DNA from: JAEZPW01 sp035629075
GTDB taxonomy: Bacteria > Acidobacteriota > Terriglobia > Terriglobales > Acidobacteriaceae
Assembly: GCA_035629075.1 (NCBI GenBank)
Contig: DASPIK010000090.1
Span: 1-64,000 of the forward strand
Direction of reading: 5' to 3'
DNA: 64,000 nt
Below the pieces are notes generated by a model. It was given only the letters and a program-made list of their open reading frames with translations, was not told the origin of the DNA and searched no databases. The position numbers were made by a program, and so were the translations under genes. Shown here one piece after another: positions 1-8,098 of this stretch (positions within the stretch are counted from its first letter, which is position 1; the number at the start of each line of letters is the position of its first letter).

Positions 1-394
1 TTCGCAGCAACGGCACGAAAGCCTGGCACACGCGCCATGGACCCAGCAGGTTCGTTGTGATCGTCTCCATCACCGCGTTGATGTCGGCGTTCTCAACTGT
101 CTGCCACGTGTCGTAGTTGATGGCGGCGTTGTTGACGAGTACATCTAAGCGGCCGTAACGGCTCGCGACCTCGGCTGCTGCGGTCCGAATGCTGCCCGAA
201 TCGGCCACATCCAGGAGAAGAGGCTCGACTTCGCCAGCCGTGCCGAGCTTGCGTGCGGCAGCCTCTGCTTTTGTGGCGTCGCGCGCGGTGAGCACGACGA
301 CGAAGCCGCGGGCGGCGAGCTGGCGGCAGACTTCTGATCCAATGCCGCGGTTCGCCCCGGTGACCAACGCGATTCTTGCGGGAGTATCAGCCAT
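1..394 (-). CDS. short-chain dehydrogenase/reductase (SDR), C-terminus cut by window edge
   Basis: The first 131 codons of an NAD(P)-dependent oxidoreductase are visible; the gene runs off the left edge. The Rossmann signature TGANRGIG lies at residues 12-19, and the usual NNAG motif appears as NNAA, followed by the helix that carries the subunit interface. The catalytic Ser-Tyr-Lys would lie beyond the edge. Translation starts at ATG 394, just downstream of the cupin gene on the same strand, so it probably belongs to the AraC-linked minus-strand run. The substrate cannot be told. The NNAA variant is common in SDRs that act on aldehydes or ketones. Confidence 0.9.
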   Translation of the reverse strand, partial: MADTPARIALVTGANRGIGSEVCRQLAARGFVVVLTARDATKAEAAARKLGTAGEVEPLLLDVADSGSIRTAAAEVASRYGRLDVLVNNAAINYDTWQTVENADINAVMETITTNLLGPWRVCQAFVPLLR

Positions 395-403
395 GGCTGG
401 ACT

Positions 404-901
404 CTATTTGCGGTATTGCTGATCGGTGACGTGTGCCATCCAGTTCACGACCTTGCCGTCGACCGTCTCCTGAATGGCGATGTGCGTCATGCCGGTGGTC
501 GGCGTGGCGCCATGCCAATGCTTCTCACCGGGCGGGATCAATACGACGTCGCCGGGCCGGATCTCCTGGATCTCGCCGCCCCATTGCTGCACCCAGCCGG
601 CGCCTGCGGTGACGATAAGCCGCTGGCCCGCCGGATGTGTGTGCCACGCGGTGCGAGCGCCCGGCTCAAAGGTGACGCTCGCGGCAGCCGCTCGCGCTGG
701 TGGCTTGGCGTCGAACAACGGGTCAATGCGTACGGAACCGGTGAACCACTCGGCCGGTCCCTTGTTGGATGGCTGTGAACCAGTTCTCTGGATTTCCACC
801 TGCGGTCCTTTCTTCGTTGCAGCCTCACGCTGTGCTTGTGGTTGCATCGAGGAAGCCTGAAATGCCAAAACGACGCCCAACGCGCAATGAGCCATACTCA
901 T
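404..901 (-). CDS. cupin-domain protein resembling Mn-dependent hydroxynitrile lyase-type cupins
   Basis: A 165-residue single-domain cupin. The metal site is clear: His87 and His89 in WHTHP, Gln93, and His128 in GEKHWHG. The 41-residue spacing from the first to the last histidine matches the manganese-dependent hydroxynitrile lyase-type cupins known from Granulicella and relatives. Members are often annotated as 'cupin' or '(R)-mandelonitrile lyase', but most have no proven in vivo reaction. The first 18 residues are hydrophobic and may be a weak signal peptide. GGAGGGA precedes ATG 901 by eight bases, which fixes the start. It lies between an SDR and a cyclophilin-like gene on the same strand, suggesting co-transcription. 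Family call firm, reaction uncertain. Confidence 0.88.
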   Translation of the reverse strand: MSMAHCALGVVLAFQASSMQPQAQREAATKKGPQVEIQRTGSQPSNKGPAEWFTGSVRIDPLFDAKPPARAAAASVTFEPGARTAWHTHPAGQRLIVTAGAGWVQQWGGEIQEIRPGDVVLIPPGEKHWHGATPTTGMTHIAIQETVDGKVVNWMAHVTDQQYRK

Positions 902-922
902 TTGTGCTTCCCTCCAGCTTAG

Positions 923-1408
923 TCAGTCGACGATGTCGAACGTTGCCTTCACCGGTCCCCGCATGCGCAGGAGTTCGACTCCAGAGTCGATGGTTCCGAG
1001 CTTTACCAGGCCAGGCGAGTCGTGGCCGTCCTTGTGGAACAACGCGAGGTTTCCCCACGGTGCGTAGTAGGTGATGTCGCGGGCCACCGGGACATACGTC
1101 GCGGGCGCGCCCTTTGTGGAGAGCTTCTTCGGCACATCGCTGACCTTCTCGTTATCGGCGTAGTCCTTCAGCGTCAACGTCAGTGGCAGCAGCGACGCGA
1201 AGTCCTTTGCGGTTTCGTTGTTGTCGAGCGTCGCAGTCGCCTGTTTGCCTGCAATGGTGATGCGAATCTTCATCTTTGCTGTCCGTTTGTCGCTTGCTCC
1301 CGGTACAGGTGCCTGAAGGCGCGCCTGCGCGCTCTCCCCAGCGGTAACTGCGGTCATGCCGGCGAGAGCCAACGCCAGCGTCACGTTGAACACTTCCATG
1401 CGTCTCAT
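923..1408 (-). CDS. cyclophilin-like fold protein, exported
   Basis: A 161-residue protein with a signal peptide (residues 1-25, ending near AGESAQA) and a mature domain of the bacterial cyclophilin-like family. Typical are 'IRITIAGKQATATL' near the start of the domain, a central 'LPLTLTLKDYAD', and the conserved 'ITYYAPWGNLALFHKD' segment, followed by 'GLVKLGTIDSG'. These proteins share the cyclophilin barrel but usually lack proven prolyl isomerase activity. I chose ATG 1408 rather than the in-frame GTG 1417 because GGAG lies eight bases before the ATG and overlaps the GTG. It is often found beside cupins, SDRs and AraC regulators in soil bacteria, as here. Confidence 0.85.
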   Translation of the reverse strand: MRRMEVFNVTLALALAGMTAVTAGESAQARLQAPVPGASDKRTAKMKIRITIAGKQATATLDNNETAKDFASLLPLTLTLKDYADNEKVSDVPKKLSTKGAPATYVPVARDITYYAPWGNLALFHKDGHDSPGLVKLGTIDSGVELLRMRGPVKATFDIVD

Positions 1409-1446
1409 CGGGGTCACTCCGATAGTCCTTCAGCGGGAGAAAGAGA

Positions 1447-1590
1447 TTAGGTTCGAGCTCTCATGTCCTTGACGAAGCGATACCGAGCTTGTTTGTCGAA
1501 AGCCTTGGTCTTGTTGAGTCAATCAGGTCCTACGTTTGCTGGATGCCGCCTGTCTTCGATGCGCGATGTCCATCCGAGCAAAGGTCGCGA
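1447..1590 (-). pseudogene. decayed C-terminal remnant of a second zinc alcohol dehydrogenase
   Basis: No intact gene lies here, but the minus strand carries the wreck of a paralogue of the alcohol dehydrogenase at 2447-3643. Codons 1518-1447 read LNKTKAFDKQARYRFVKDM and end in TAA; the intact gene ends with DKQARYRFVIDM. Upstream, about 1572-1530, the other frame reads KTGGIQQT then TAG, matching NTGGIQETQ of the intact gene, so a Gln codon has become a stop. About 60 bases between the two blocks are missing and the frame shifts. It lies in the gap between the SDR and cyclophilin-like genes. Left limit is firm, right limit approximate. Confidence 0.82.
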
Positions 1591-1628
1591 CCCAACTCTC
1601 GAAGATCACTACGCCTCGATTCAGTTCA

Positions 1629-2405
1629 CTATTGAATGGTCTGTCCGCCATCGATCACTATCGCGCTCCCTACGACGAACCCTGCCTGCTCCGAACACAG
1701 CCATAGAACGGCATTGGCAATCTCTTCCGGTTTCCCCATTCGTCCGATAGGCTCTTCGGAAATCACCTTCGCACGTCCCTCGGCGGTACCGCCGGTAAAG
1801 CGACCCATCATCGGAGTATCGATATAGCCGGGACAGACGGCGTTCACCCGAATGTTGTCTGCCGCATAGTCGAGCGCGGCCGCGCGCGTAAGCCCGATGA
1901 CGCCGTGTTTCGCAGCCGTGTACGCCGGGCTCCCCTTGATACCAATGACGCCGGCACCCGACGAGGTGTTCACGATCGCGCCGCCTCCGGATCGAAGCAT
2001 GAGCGGAATCTCATGCTGCATGCAGAGAAACACACCGCGAAGATCGATCTCGAGAATTCGGTCCCACTCCTCGAGATCGTAATCGGCAGTCGGGGCCGGC
2101 TTTTTCGGCTCGATACCAGCGTTATTGAACGCGATGTCCAAGCGGCCGAAAACTTCAGCGGTCTTGTCCAGAGCGGCCTTGACCTCGTCGTTTTTCGCGA
2201 CGTCGCAGCGGACCGCTAGCGCTCGACCACCATGTTCTTCGATCAGCCGGGCGGTGTCCTGGTTATCCCTTTCGGATACGTCAGCCACGACGACGCTCGC
2301 TCCTTCGCGAGCAAACGCCAGTGCAGCCGCGCGACCAATGCCACCTCCCGCACCAGTGATGAAGGCGACCTTTCCTGCGAAGATTCGTTTGCCGTTCTTA
2401 TCCAT
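1629..2405 (-). CDS. SDR-family oxidoreductase
   Basis: A 258-residue classical SDR. The cofactor motif TGAGGGIG is at residues 17-24, Asp42 after the second strand favours NAD(H), NNAG is at 94-97, and the catalytic set is Ser148/149, Tyr162 and Lys166. The C-terminal 'GSAIVIDGGQTIQ' is typical of glucose-1-dehydrogenase/3-oxoacyl-reductase-like members. ATG 2405 is preceded by AAGGAG at good spacing; a longer frame to 2516 overlaps the upstream alcohol dehydrogenase gene and lacks SDR similarity, so it was not used. It follows the alcohol dehydrogenase by about 40 bases and is probably in the same transcript. Substrate unknown. Confidence 0.92.
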   Translation of the reverse strand: MDKNGKRIFAGKVAFITGAGGGIGRAAALAFAREGASVVVADVSERDNQDTARLIEEHGGRALAVRCDVAKNDEVKAALDKTAEVFGRLDIAFNNAGIEPKKPAPTADYDLEEWDRILEIDLRGVFLCMQHEIPLMLRSGGGAIVNTSSGAGVIGIKGSPAYTAAKHGVIGLTRAAALDYAADNIRVNAVCPGYIDTPMMGRFTGGTAEGRAKVISEEPIGRMGKPEEIANAVLWLCSEQAGFVVGSAIVIDGGQTIQ

Positions 2406-2446
2406 ACGATCTACTCCTTTAGCTTTTTGGCCCGCTGAGCCAAGGC

Positions 2447-3643
2447 TCAAGCCTTCTGACCCGCCATGTCGATCACAAAACGGTAGCGCGCTTGCTTGTC
2501 GAGCACCTTCTTCCAAGCGTCGTTGGTGGCGTTCATGGCGATCCTGGTGATCTCAGGCTTAATCTTGTTCAGGGCGCAGAAGTCGACCATGTCTTGCGTT
2601 TCCTGAATGCCTCCCGTGTTCGATCCCGCGATTGCGTTTCTATACAGCACAAGGTTCATCTGCCCCACTTCATTCGAGTCGGCGACTTTACCGACCCCAA
2701 CCCGGCAGTAAACTGCATCGCGCTTGAGAAGCGGGATGAACGGATTGAGATCGTGCTTGTACGGGACGGTGTCGAGCGCGAAATCAAACGCATGCTTGAG
2801 TTTCGAATAGTCAGCTCCGGGGCGGTTGATCACGACTTCTTTGGCACCGAAGCGTTTGGCGTCTTCGGTCTTGTCGGGCGAAGTGGTGAAGACCGTGACA
2901 TCTGCACCGAGAGCGGCAGCGAGCTTTACTCCAAGATGTCCGAGTCCGCCCATGCCGATCAGCGCGACCTTCTTGCCGGAAGACACGCCCCACCTCCGCA
3001 GCGGCGAGTAGACCGTAATCCCTGCGCACAACAGCGGGCCTGCTTCAGCAAGATCGATGGATTGCGGGATGTTGATGACGAAATCTTCGTCGACAACGAC
3101 GAAGGTGGAATAACCACCCTGCGTGATCGTGCCGTCTTTGTCCTTGGAGCCGTAAGTCTGCGTGCTGCCGTTCAAGCAGTAGTTCTCGTGGCCTGCCTGA
3201 CACTCGACGCAGGTTCGGCATGAGTTCACCATCGTTCCGACCCCGACACGAGCACCAACTGCAAACTTGCTGACACTCGAGCCCACGGCCACAACTTCGC
3301 CGGCTAACTCGTGACCGACCACGAGCGGATACTGCACTTTGCCCCAGTCACCACGGATGGTGTGGATGTCAGAGTGGCAGATGCCGCAGTAATGAATCTT
3401 GATGGCGACATCCTTAGGACCAAGCGCGCGACGCTGGAACTTGATCGGCTGCAACGGGCCGGTAGCCGAATGACCTGCGATTCCCTCCGTCGGGTAGGGC
3501 CCTCTGACGACCCCAGACGATGTCTCCGGTCCAGATGACTGCTGAGCGAGAAGATCGCTGGATACCGCAACGACTGCGCCGGCGCCGGCGATTGCAGAGT
3601 GCCGGAGAAAGTCTCTCCTCGAGTTGTCTTTCGAATTGCTCAC
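2447..3643 (-). CDS. zinc-dependent NAD(P)H alcohol dehydrogenase with Tat signal
   Basis: A 398-residue protein of the cinnamyl-alcohol dehydrogenase/YahK branch. Catalytic zinc ligands are Cys86 in YCGICHSD and His111-Glu112 in GHE; the structural zinc site is the four-cysteine lobe CRTCVECQAGHENYC. The cofactor loop reads GMGGLGHLGV. Unusually for this mostly cytosolic family, the N-terminus is a twin-arginine signal (SRRDFLRHS followed by a hydrophobic Ala/Val stretch to residue 34), predicting export of the folded enzyme. GTG 3643 is preceded by GGAGGAG. It sits between a secreted alpha/beta hydrolase and an SDR. It probably reduces aldehydes or oxidises alcohols; the true substrate is not evident. 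Confidence 0.92.
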   Translation of the reverse strand: MSNSKDNSRRDFLRHSAIAGAGAVVAVSSDLLAQQSSGPETSSGVVRGPYPTEGIAGHSATGPLQPIKFQRRALGPKDVAIKIHYCGICHSDIHTIRGDWGKVQYPLVVGHELAGEVVAVGSSVSKFAVGARVGVGTMVNSCRTCVECQAGHENYCLNGSTQTYGSKDKDGTITQGGYSTFVVVDEDFVINIPQSIDLAEAGPLLCAGITVYSPLRRWGVSSGKKVALIGMGGLGHLGVKLAAALGADVTVFTTSPDKTEDAKRFGAKEVVINRPGADYSKLKHAFDFALDTVPYKHDLNPFIPLLKRDAVYCRVGVGKVADSNEVGQMNLVLYRNAIAGSNTGGIQETQDMVDFCALNKIKPEITRIAMNATNDAWKKVLDKQARYRFVIDMAGQKA

Positions 3644-3690
3644 GTGATTTCTCCTCCGTACGCCCCACGGCAGGGCATTTAATGCGTGAA

Positions 3691-4722
3691 TTACTTCAAA
3701 TTGGTTTGGAAAAAGGCAGTCAATTTGTCGAACGGGATAAGGTTGACGCGATCATAGAGGTCTACGTGGCCTGCGCCAGGAACAATAACTAGCTCCTTGG
3801 GCTCACCCGCCAGCTTGTATGCCTCGTCGCTGAACTCTCTGGAGTGCGCGATTTCGCCGGTGATGAAGAGCATGGGACGCGGAGAAATCGTTTCAATGTC
3901 TGCGAGCGGATAGAAGTTCATGAACTTCACCGCGCTCGACAGCGTCGGGTGTGTCGTGAGGTGTGGCGACGACCCTTTGGGCGTGAACTCGCCTCTGGGA
4001 GTGCGGTAGAAGTCGTAGAACTCGCGCTGAATAGGGTGAGTGTTTTCATTCAGCTCATGCACTGTCCCGCTGGTGTACTTGGTTTCACCGCCTGTGAACT
4101 CTACATAGCGCTGCTCTGCAGCCTCTGCGATCATCTGCTTCCGCTGTTCAAGAGACAGGGAACGATTCAGCGCATGGCGACTGGCGGCGCCCACGTCGTA
4201 CATGCTGACAGTTGCGATGGCTTTCATGCGCGGATCAATCTTGGCTGCACTGATGGCGAAGCTGCCGCTACCGCAGATCCCAAGAACGCCGATCCGATTC
4301 CTGTCAACAAAGGGGCGTGTGCCCAGAAAGTCCAGCGCAGCGCTGAAATCCTCGCTGTAGATTTCCGGTGCTACGGCATTGCGAGGCTGTCCCTCGCTCT
4401 CTCCCCAGAACGACAAATCGATAGACAACGTGACGAAGCCCTGCTCCGCCAGCTTTTGAGCGTAGAGATCCGAGCTCTGTTCTTTGACCGCACCCATTGG
4501 GTGGCCGACGACGATGGCCGGATTCTTGGCGCTCTGATTCAAGTTCTTGGGAACGTACAGATTGCCGGTGACGCTCATTTTGTACTGATTGTTGAACGTG
4601 ACCTTCTGTACGGTCACCTTGTCACTCTTATAGAAGTTATCTGCTCCGTTGGACATGTCGGCTGCCATTGCAATGGATGAACTGATCAGGAGCGCCAGGG
4701 CTGTGACCATCCTCTTCATCAT
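3691..4722 (-). CDS. secreted alpha/beta hydrolase (YcjY/dienelactone hydrolase-like)
   Basis: A 343-residue alpha/beta hydrolase with a signal peptide (residues 1-20, cut near AMA-AD). The nucleophile elbow reads G-I-C-G-S-G, putting Cys150 where most relatives have serine; cysteine is known in dienelactone hydrolases and YcjY-like proteins. The C-terminal histidine is His319 in PGAGHVDLYD. The oxyanion-side motif is VGHPMG at 72-77. The start ATG 4722 has GGAGAGG just upstream. It is the first gene of the minus-strand run and diverges from the AraC-type regulator at 4889, which is the likely controller. The reaction is unknown; ester or lactone hydrolysis is the natural guess. Confidence 0.9.
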   Translation of the reverse strand: MMKRMVTALALLISSSIAMAADMSNGADNFYKSDKVTVQKVTFNNQYKMSVTGNLYVPKNLNQSAKNPAIVVGHPMGAVKEQSSDLYAQKLAEQGFVTLSIDLSFWGESEGQPRNAVAPEIYSEDFSAALDFLGTRPFVDRNRIGVLGICGSGSFAISAAKIDPRMKAIATVSMYDVGAASRHALNRSLSLEQRKQMIAEAAEQRYVEFTGGETKYTSGTVHELNENTHPIQREFYDFYRTPRGEFTPKGSSPHLTTHPTLSSAVKFMNFYPLADIETISPRPMLFITGEIAHSREFSDEAYKLAGEPKELVIVPGAGHVDLYDRVNLIPFDKLTAFFQTNLK

Positions 4723-4888
4723 GCTTTCCTCTCCTTGGTGTATGGTCTTTACCTTACCGGCCGTGGCGCAGAGGCAGGTATAACGATTCGGCTCTTTTCT
4801 TGCCTATTTCGCCGTGCCCGCTTTGTTTTGTGACAGCGGTAGGTGCACACTGGTACTACATTCGAAGGACAGCATTTCGGAGGACGAT

Positions 4889-5851
4889 GTGCGGCGGCAG
4901 AAACATATGGCCGAATCGAGAACAGAAGCAGGCTCGCTACAGGAAGCGTTGGCTCGAACGATCGGGCGATGGACAGAGGGAGTGGAGGACCGCTCGACAC
5001 CTATCCCGAATCTCAACTTCTTTCGTCGTCAGGGACCCACGAAACCTGCAGTGTGCATGGTCGAACCAAGCGTGATTCTCGTTGTGCAAGGGGCCAAGCA
5101 ACTCATCGTCGGTGGAGAAGCTTACCCTTACAACGTCGATCGCTTCCTCATGACGTCGCTTGATCTCCCCGCTAACTCAGAGACGGTCATTGCCAGTCCG
5201 GAGAAGCCTTGCCTGGGACTGGCTTTCAAGCTTGACGTGCGTATCATCGCGGACCTCATCGCGCAAGGAGGGTTGCCGCCGGCGCGGGAGCGTTCGAGCG
5301 ACAAGAGCGTTGGAATCGGTACGGTCTCACCGCTCCTCCTGGAGGCGTTCAAGCATTTGCTGGACCTGCTTGAGGAACCAAACGCGGTCGCCCTGCTGGC
5401 GCCCGCCTTTCAAAGAGAAATCCACTACAGGTTGCTCATGAGTGACCAGGCTGCGCGTTTGTGGCAGATTGCCGCAGTGGGTAGCCAGAGTCATCGGATC
5501 GCCAGAGCGATCGATTGGCTGAAGGCGAATTACCGACTGCCGCTTCGGGTCGAAGAACTGGCTGGTCGCGTCCACATGAGTCCGTCTGCATTCCGACACC
5601 ACTTCCACCAACTGGCGGCGATGAGCCCTTTGCAATACCAGAAGTGGCTGCGACTGAATGAAGCACGTCGGCTGATGCTGAACGAAAAGTTCGACGCCGC
5701 AGACGCCGCCTTTAAAGTTGGCTACGAGAGCCCTTCGCAATTCAGTCGTGAATACAGTCGACTGTTCGGAGCACCGCCGAAGCGCGACATCGAAAGCATG
5801 CGCCGCAAGGCTGATGTTGCGGTGCCAGTTTCGAACGCGCTGCCGGCTTAG
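4889..5851 (+). CDS. AraC-family transcriptional regulator
   Basis: About 320 residues. The N-terminal half is the AraC_N type ligand domain found in regulators next to short-chain dehydrogenases and aldo/keto reductases ('NFFRRQGPTKPAVCMVEPSV' block, then the GG..YPYNVDRFLM segment). The C-terminal 100 residues carry two helix-turn-helix motifs, 'RVEELAGRVHMSPSAFRHHF' and 'AFKVGYESPSQFSREYSRLF'. GGAGGA (4879-4884) is four bases before GTG 4889, which I prefer; ATG 4907, in the same frame, is the alternative. It is transcribed away from the hydrolase/alcohol dehydrogenase/SDR run and toward the reductase gene 61 bases downstream, and may control both. Confidence 0.93.
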   Translation: MRRQKHMAESRTEAGSLQEALARTIGRWTEGVEDRSTPIPNLNFFRRQGPTKPAVCMVEPSVILVVQGAKQLIVGGEAYPYNVDRFLMTSLDLPANSETVIASPEKPCLGLAFKLDVRIIADLIAQGGLPPARERSSDKSVGIGTVSPLLLEAFKHLLDLLEEPNAVALLAPAFQREIHYRLLMSDQAARLWQIAAVGSQSHRIARAIDWLKANYRLPLRVEELAGRVHMSPSAFRHHFHQLAAMSPLQYQKWLRLNEARRLMLNEKFDAADAAFKVGYESPSQFSREYSRLFGAPPKRDIESMRRKADVAVPVSNALPA

Positions 5852-5912
5852 TGTTACCGCCCCGCACGTAACAGTCTCTCTCCACATCCGTTCAATTTTA
5901 GGAAGGAGGATC

Positions 5913-6602
5913 ATGAGCAAGCGGCCATACATCATCTGTCACATGGCTTCGTCAATCGACGGCAAGATCGACGGCGCGGCACTACGCAGCGTCATGCGCG
6001 CTGGAGAATACGAGGCGTTGCACTCCAAACTTGGAGGCAACGGCTGGCTTTGTGGTCGCACCACGATGGAACAACACTTCGCAGAGAGTGAGCCGTTCAA
6101 GTCGAAGACCAATACACCTGCCGGACCGCAACCCGCGTACGTGGCAAAACGCGCCGAGTCCTACGCCATCGCGGTGGACACGTTTGGCAAGCTCCGATGG
6201 GCGAGCAACGATGTTGGAGGCGATCACCTCGTCTGCATTTTGAGCGAGCGCGTTCCCACAGATTACCTCGCCTTCCTGCGCGAGCAGGAGATCTCATACG
6301 TTGTGGCGGGACAGAACTCAGTTGACCTCAATAGGGCAATGGAACTGCTATCTGAGCATTTCGGCATTCGGACGCTGCTTCTGGAAGGCGGAGGCCATAT
6401 CAACGGCGGTTTCCTTCAGGCAGGACTCGTCGACGAGGTGAGTCTGTTGCTGCTCCCAGGGATAGACGGCCGTCACGACATCGCGGGCGTTTTCGACGGC
6501 ATCGTGGCGGAGGACCGTACAGCCGTCCCACTCAAGATCAAGTCCGTCGAGCGCCGCGAAGGCGACGCTCTGTGGATCCGCTACGAAGTGCGTCGCGCGT
6601 GA
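5913..6602 (+). CDS. dihydrofolate reductase/RibD C-terminal-domain family protein
   Basis: A 229-residue protein of the RibD_C fold. Family features are 'HMASSIDGKIDG' near residue 10, the substrate-side 'GRTTMEQHF', and the dinucleotide-binding 'LLLEGGGHINGGFLQAGLVDE', followed by 'LLLLPGIDG'. Relatives reduce pyrimidine-ribose or pterin-like substrates with NADPH, but stand-alone copies like this are mostly uncharacterised. The start ATG 5913 has a strong GGAAGGAGG six to eight bases upstream. A longer frame to 5718 overlaps the AraC gene and is not used. It follows the AraC gene on the same strand. Confidence 0.9.
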   Translation: MSKRPYIICHMASSIDGKIDGAALRSVMRAGEYEALHSKLGGNGWLCGRTTMEQHFAESEPFKSKTNTPAGPQPAYVAKRAESYAIAVDTFGKLRWASNDVGGDHLVCILSERVPTDYLAFLREQEISYVVAGQNSVDLNRAMELLSEHFGIRTLLLEGGGHINGGFLQAGLVDEVSLLLLPGIDGRHDIAGVFDGIVAEDRTAVPLKIKSVERREGDALWIRYEVRRA

Positions 6603-7034
6603 TGCTGTTTGGGTGATCGGAGGGGCAGAGCTTGTGGGCGAACTCTACCGCCGTAAGACAGTGAAGACATTCACCGTGGGGCCGCTGTAATTCTGTTCAG
6701 AACCGTCCCTGGCCACCATGTTTTCAGTCATTCCCTATCACAATCACGTTGCATTTCGCTGCCATGCGAATTTCCGCGAATCCAGAGTTGGCCGCGTTCG
6801 CTTCAGCCATTAACTCTACGTGGGAGAACTGAGTGTAAATACTGTTGCTCTTGATCGTACTTTGCGGTTCGCTGGCGTGCTCGCCTCACCCACGTTTGAG
6901 GTATCTTCTTCGGTGCGCGGTCAGCAAATGCCAGGGTCGCGGCATTCGCACCTACCCGGGAGGTCCAGCCTCGTGGAGCGACCTAATTATTAGGCTAGGT
7001 AGTTTGTCGTTGAATGATGCCTGGAGTGCCAAGC
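6603..7034. other. 432-base gap without a recognisable gene
   Basis: No convincing gene, tRNA or strong hairpin was seen. The first 90 bases hold a plus-strand open stretch reading VIGGAELVGELYRRKTV and ending in TAA near 6690, which looks protein-like but has no start or domain I can name; it may be a remnant. The last 30 bases carry the ribosome-binding site (GGAG, 7023-7026) of the following lipoprotein gene. The promoter of that gene must lie here but no clear -35/-10 pair stands out. Confidence 0.5.
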
Positions 7035-8093
7035 ATGAGCGTGAAAATTCCAGCGCTGCTCGCATGTTGTGCGGTGCTACTGGCCGGATGTTCCCGACAG
7101 CAGAATGCAATCACCGGAAGCAATATCGAGCACGAGAGCACGTACCTGGTGTACGTCACCAACGAGGCCTCGGGCGACATGAGCGTTATCGATCCGCTCA
7201 GTCGGACAGTGGTTGCGACCATATCATTGGGGAAGCGTCCGCGGGGCATTCACGCCTCTTCTGATCGGAAGACTATCTACGTAGCGCTAAGCGGCACCCC
7301 ACCTGCGCCGCCAGGAGTGGATGAGCGCACCCTCCCTCCCCCAGATCGCAGCGCGGACGGAATCGGAGTGATTGACGTCGCACAGCGTAAAAAGTTACAG
7401 ATCATACCCGTTGGCACTGATCCTGAGGACTTCGACCTCAGCCCCGATGGAAAGACGTTGTATGTGTCGAATGAGGACGCGGGCGAGGCAACTATCGTTG
7501 ACCTCACGGCGGGGCAGCAGCGCAGGACGGTGAAGGTAGGAGAAGAGCCGGAAGGCGTAAGGGTTCGGCCGGACGGACGCGTTGTGTACGTCACCTCTGA
7601 GGGAGACGGAACTATAGCCGTGATAGATGCTGCGAAAGCGCGCGCCGTGAAGACGATCAAGGTTGGCCGAAGGCCGCGCGCGATCGCCTTCCTGCCCGAC
7701 GGCTCGCGCGCCTACATCACGGCAGAAAATGAAGCCGCGGTTACGGTTGTTGATGCGGTGCGCCACGAGCCGCTCGCGACGATTATCCTGGGCAAGCAGG
7801 GCTTCATCAAGCCGATGGGCGTGGTTGTATCACACGACGGCAGCACGGCCTACGTGACCGCCGGACGAGGGCGGAAGGTCTTCGCGATCAGCACCGCGGA
7901 CAACCATGTTATTGGCTCAGCCGACGTGGCGGTGCGTCCCTGGGGAGTGGCGCTGTCTCCGGACGGCAAGCTCCTGTTCACCGCAAATGGACCGTCGAAC
8001 GATGTAGCGATCATTGATACTGAAAAGATGATGGTGCTCGGCACTGTCACAGTCGGCCGTAGCCCGTGGGGCGTGCTCGTGCTGCCGCGCTGA
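7035..8093 (+). CDS. YVTN-type beta-propeller lipoprotein
   Basis: A 352-residue lipoprotein. The signal peptide ends in the lipobox L-A-G-C with Cys19 as the acylation site. The mature part is a seven-bladed propeller made of about seven YVTN repeats of roughly 40 residues, each with a 'TVxVGxxPxGxxxSPDGxxxYVTN' pattern. Such proteins sit on the periplasmic face or the cell surface; binding partners are rarely known and the family often sits near cytochromes or exported oxidoreductases. ATG 7035 has GGAG eight bases upstream and was chosen over ATG 7014. The remnant at 8099-8188 of a cytochrome c on the other strand lies at its 3' end. Confidence 0.92.
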   Translation: MSVKIPALLACCAVLLAGCSRQQNAITGSNIEHESTYLVYVTNEASGDMSVIDPLSRTVVATISLGKRPRGIHASSDRKTIYVALSGTPPAPPGVDERTLPPPDRSADGIGVIDVAQRKKLQIIPVGTDPEDFDLSPDGKTLYVSNEDAGEATIVDLTAGQQRRTVKVGEEPEGVRVRPDGRVVYVTSEGDGTIAVIDAAKARAVKTIKVGRRPRAIAFLPDGSRAYITAENEAAVTVVDAVRHEPLATIILGKQGFIKPMGVVVSHDGSTAYVTAGRGRKVFAISTADNHVIGSADVAVRPWGVALSPDGKLLFTANGPSNDVAIIDTEKMMVLGTVTVGRSPWGVLVLPR

Positions 8094-8098
8094 TCGCG

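Noticed and set aside
2492..3223. 243-residue plus-strand frame opposite the alcohol dehydrogenase
   Set aside because: Minus strand shows zinc and cofactor motifs; the plus frame shows no family pattern.
3844..4680. 278-residue plus-strand frame opposite the hydrolase gene
   Set aside because: The minus strand has the signal peptide, nucleophile and ribosome site; the plus frame is a shadow in a codon-biased gene.
5327..5935. 202-residue minus-strand frame opposite the AraC gene
   Set aside because: The plus strand has two clear HTH motifs; no start signals on the minus strand.
6613..6690. Short plus-strand open stretch reading VIGGAELVGELYRRKTV
   Set aside because: It looks protein-like but has no start, ribosome site or family; too short to call a gene or a remnant of a named one.
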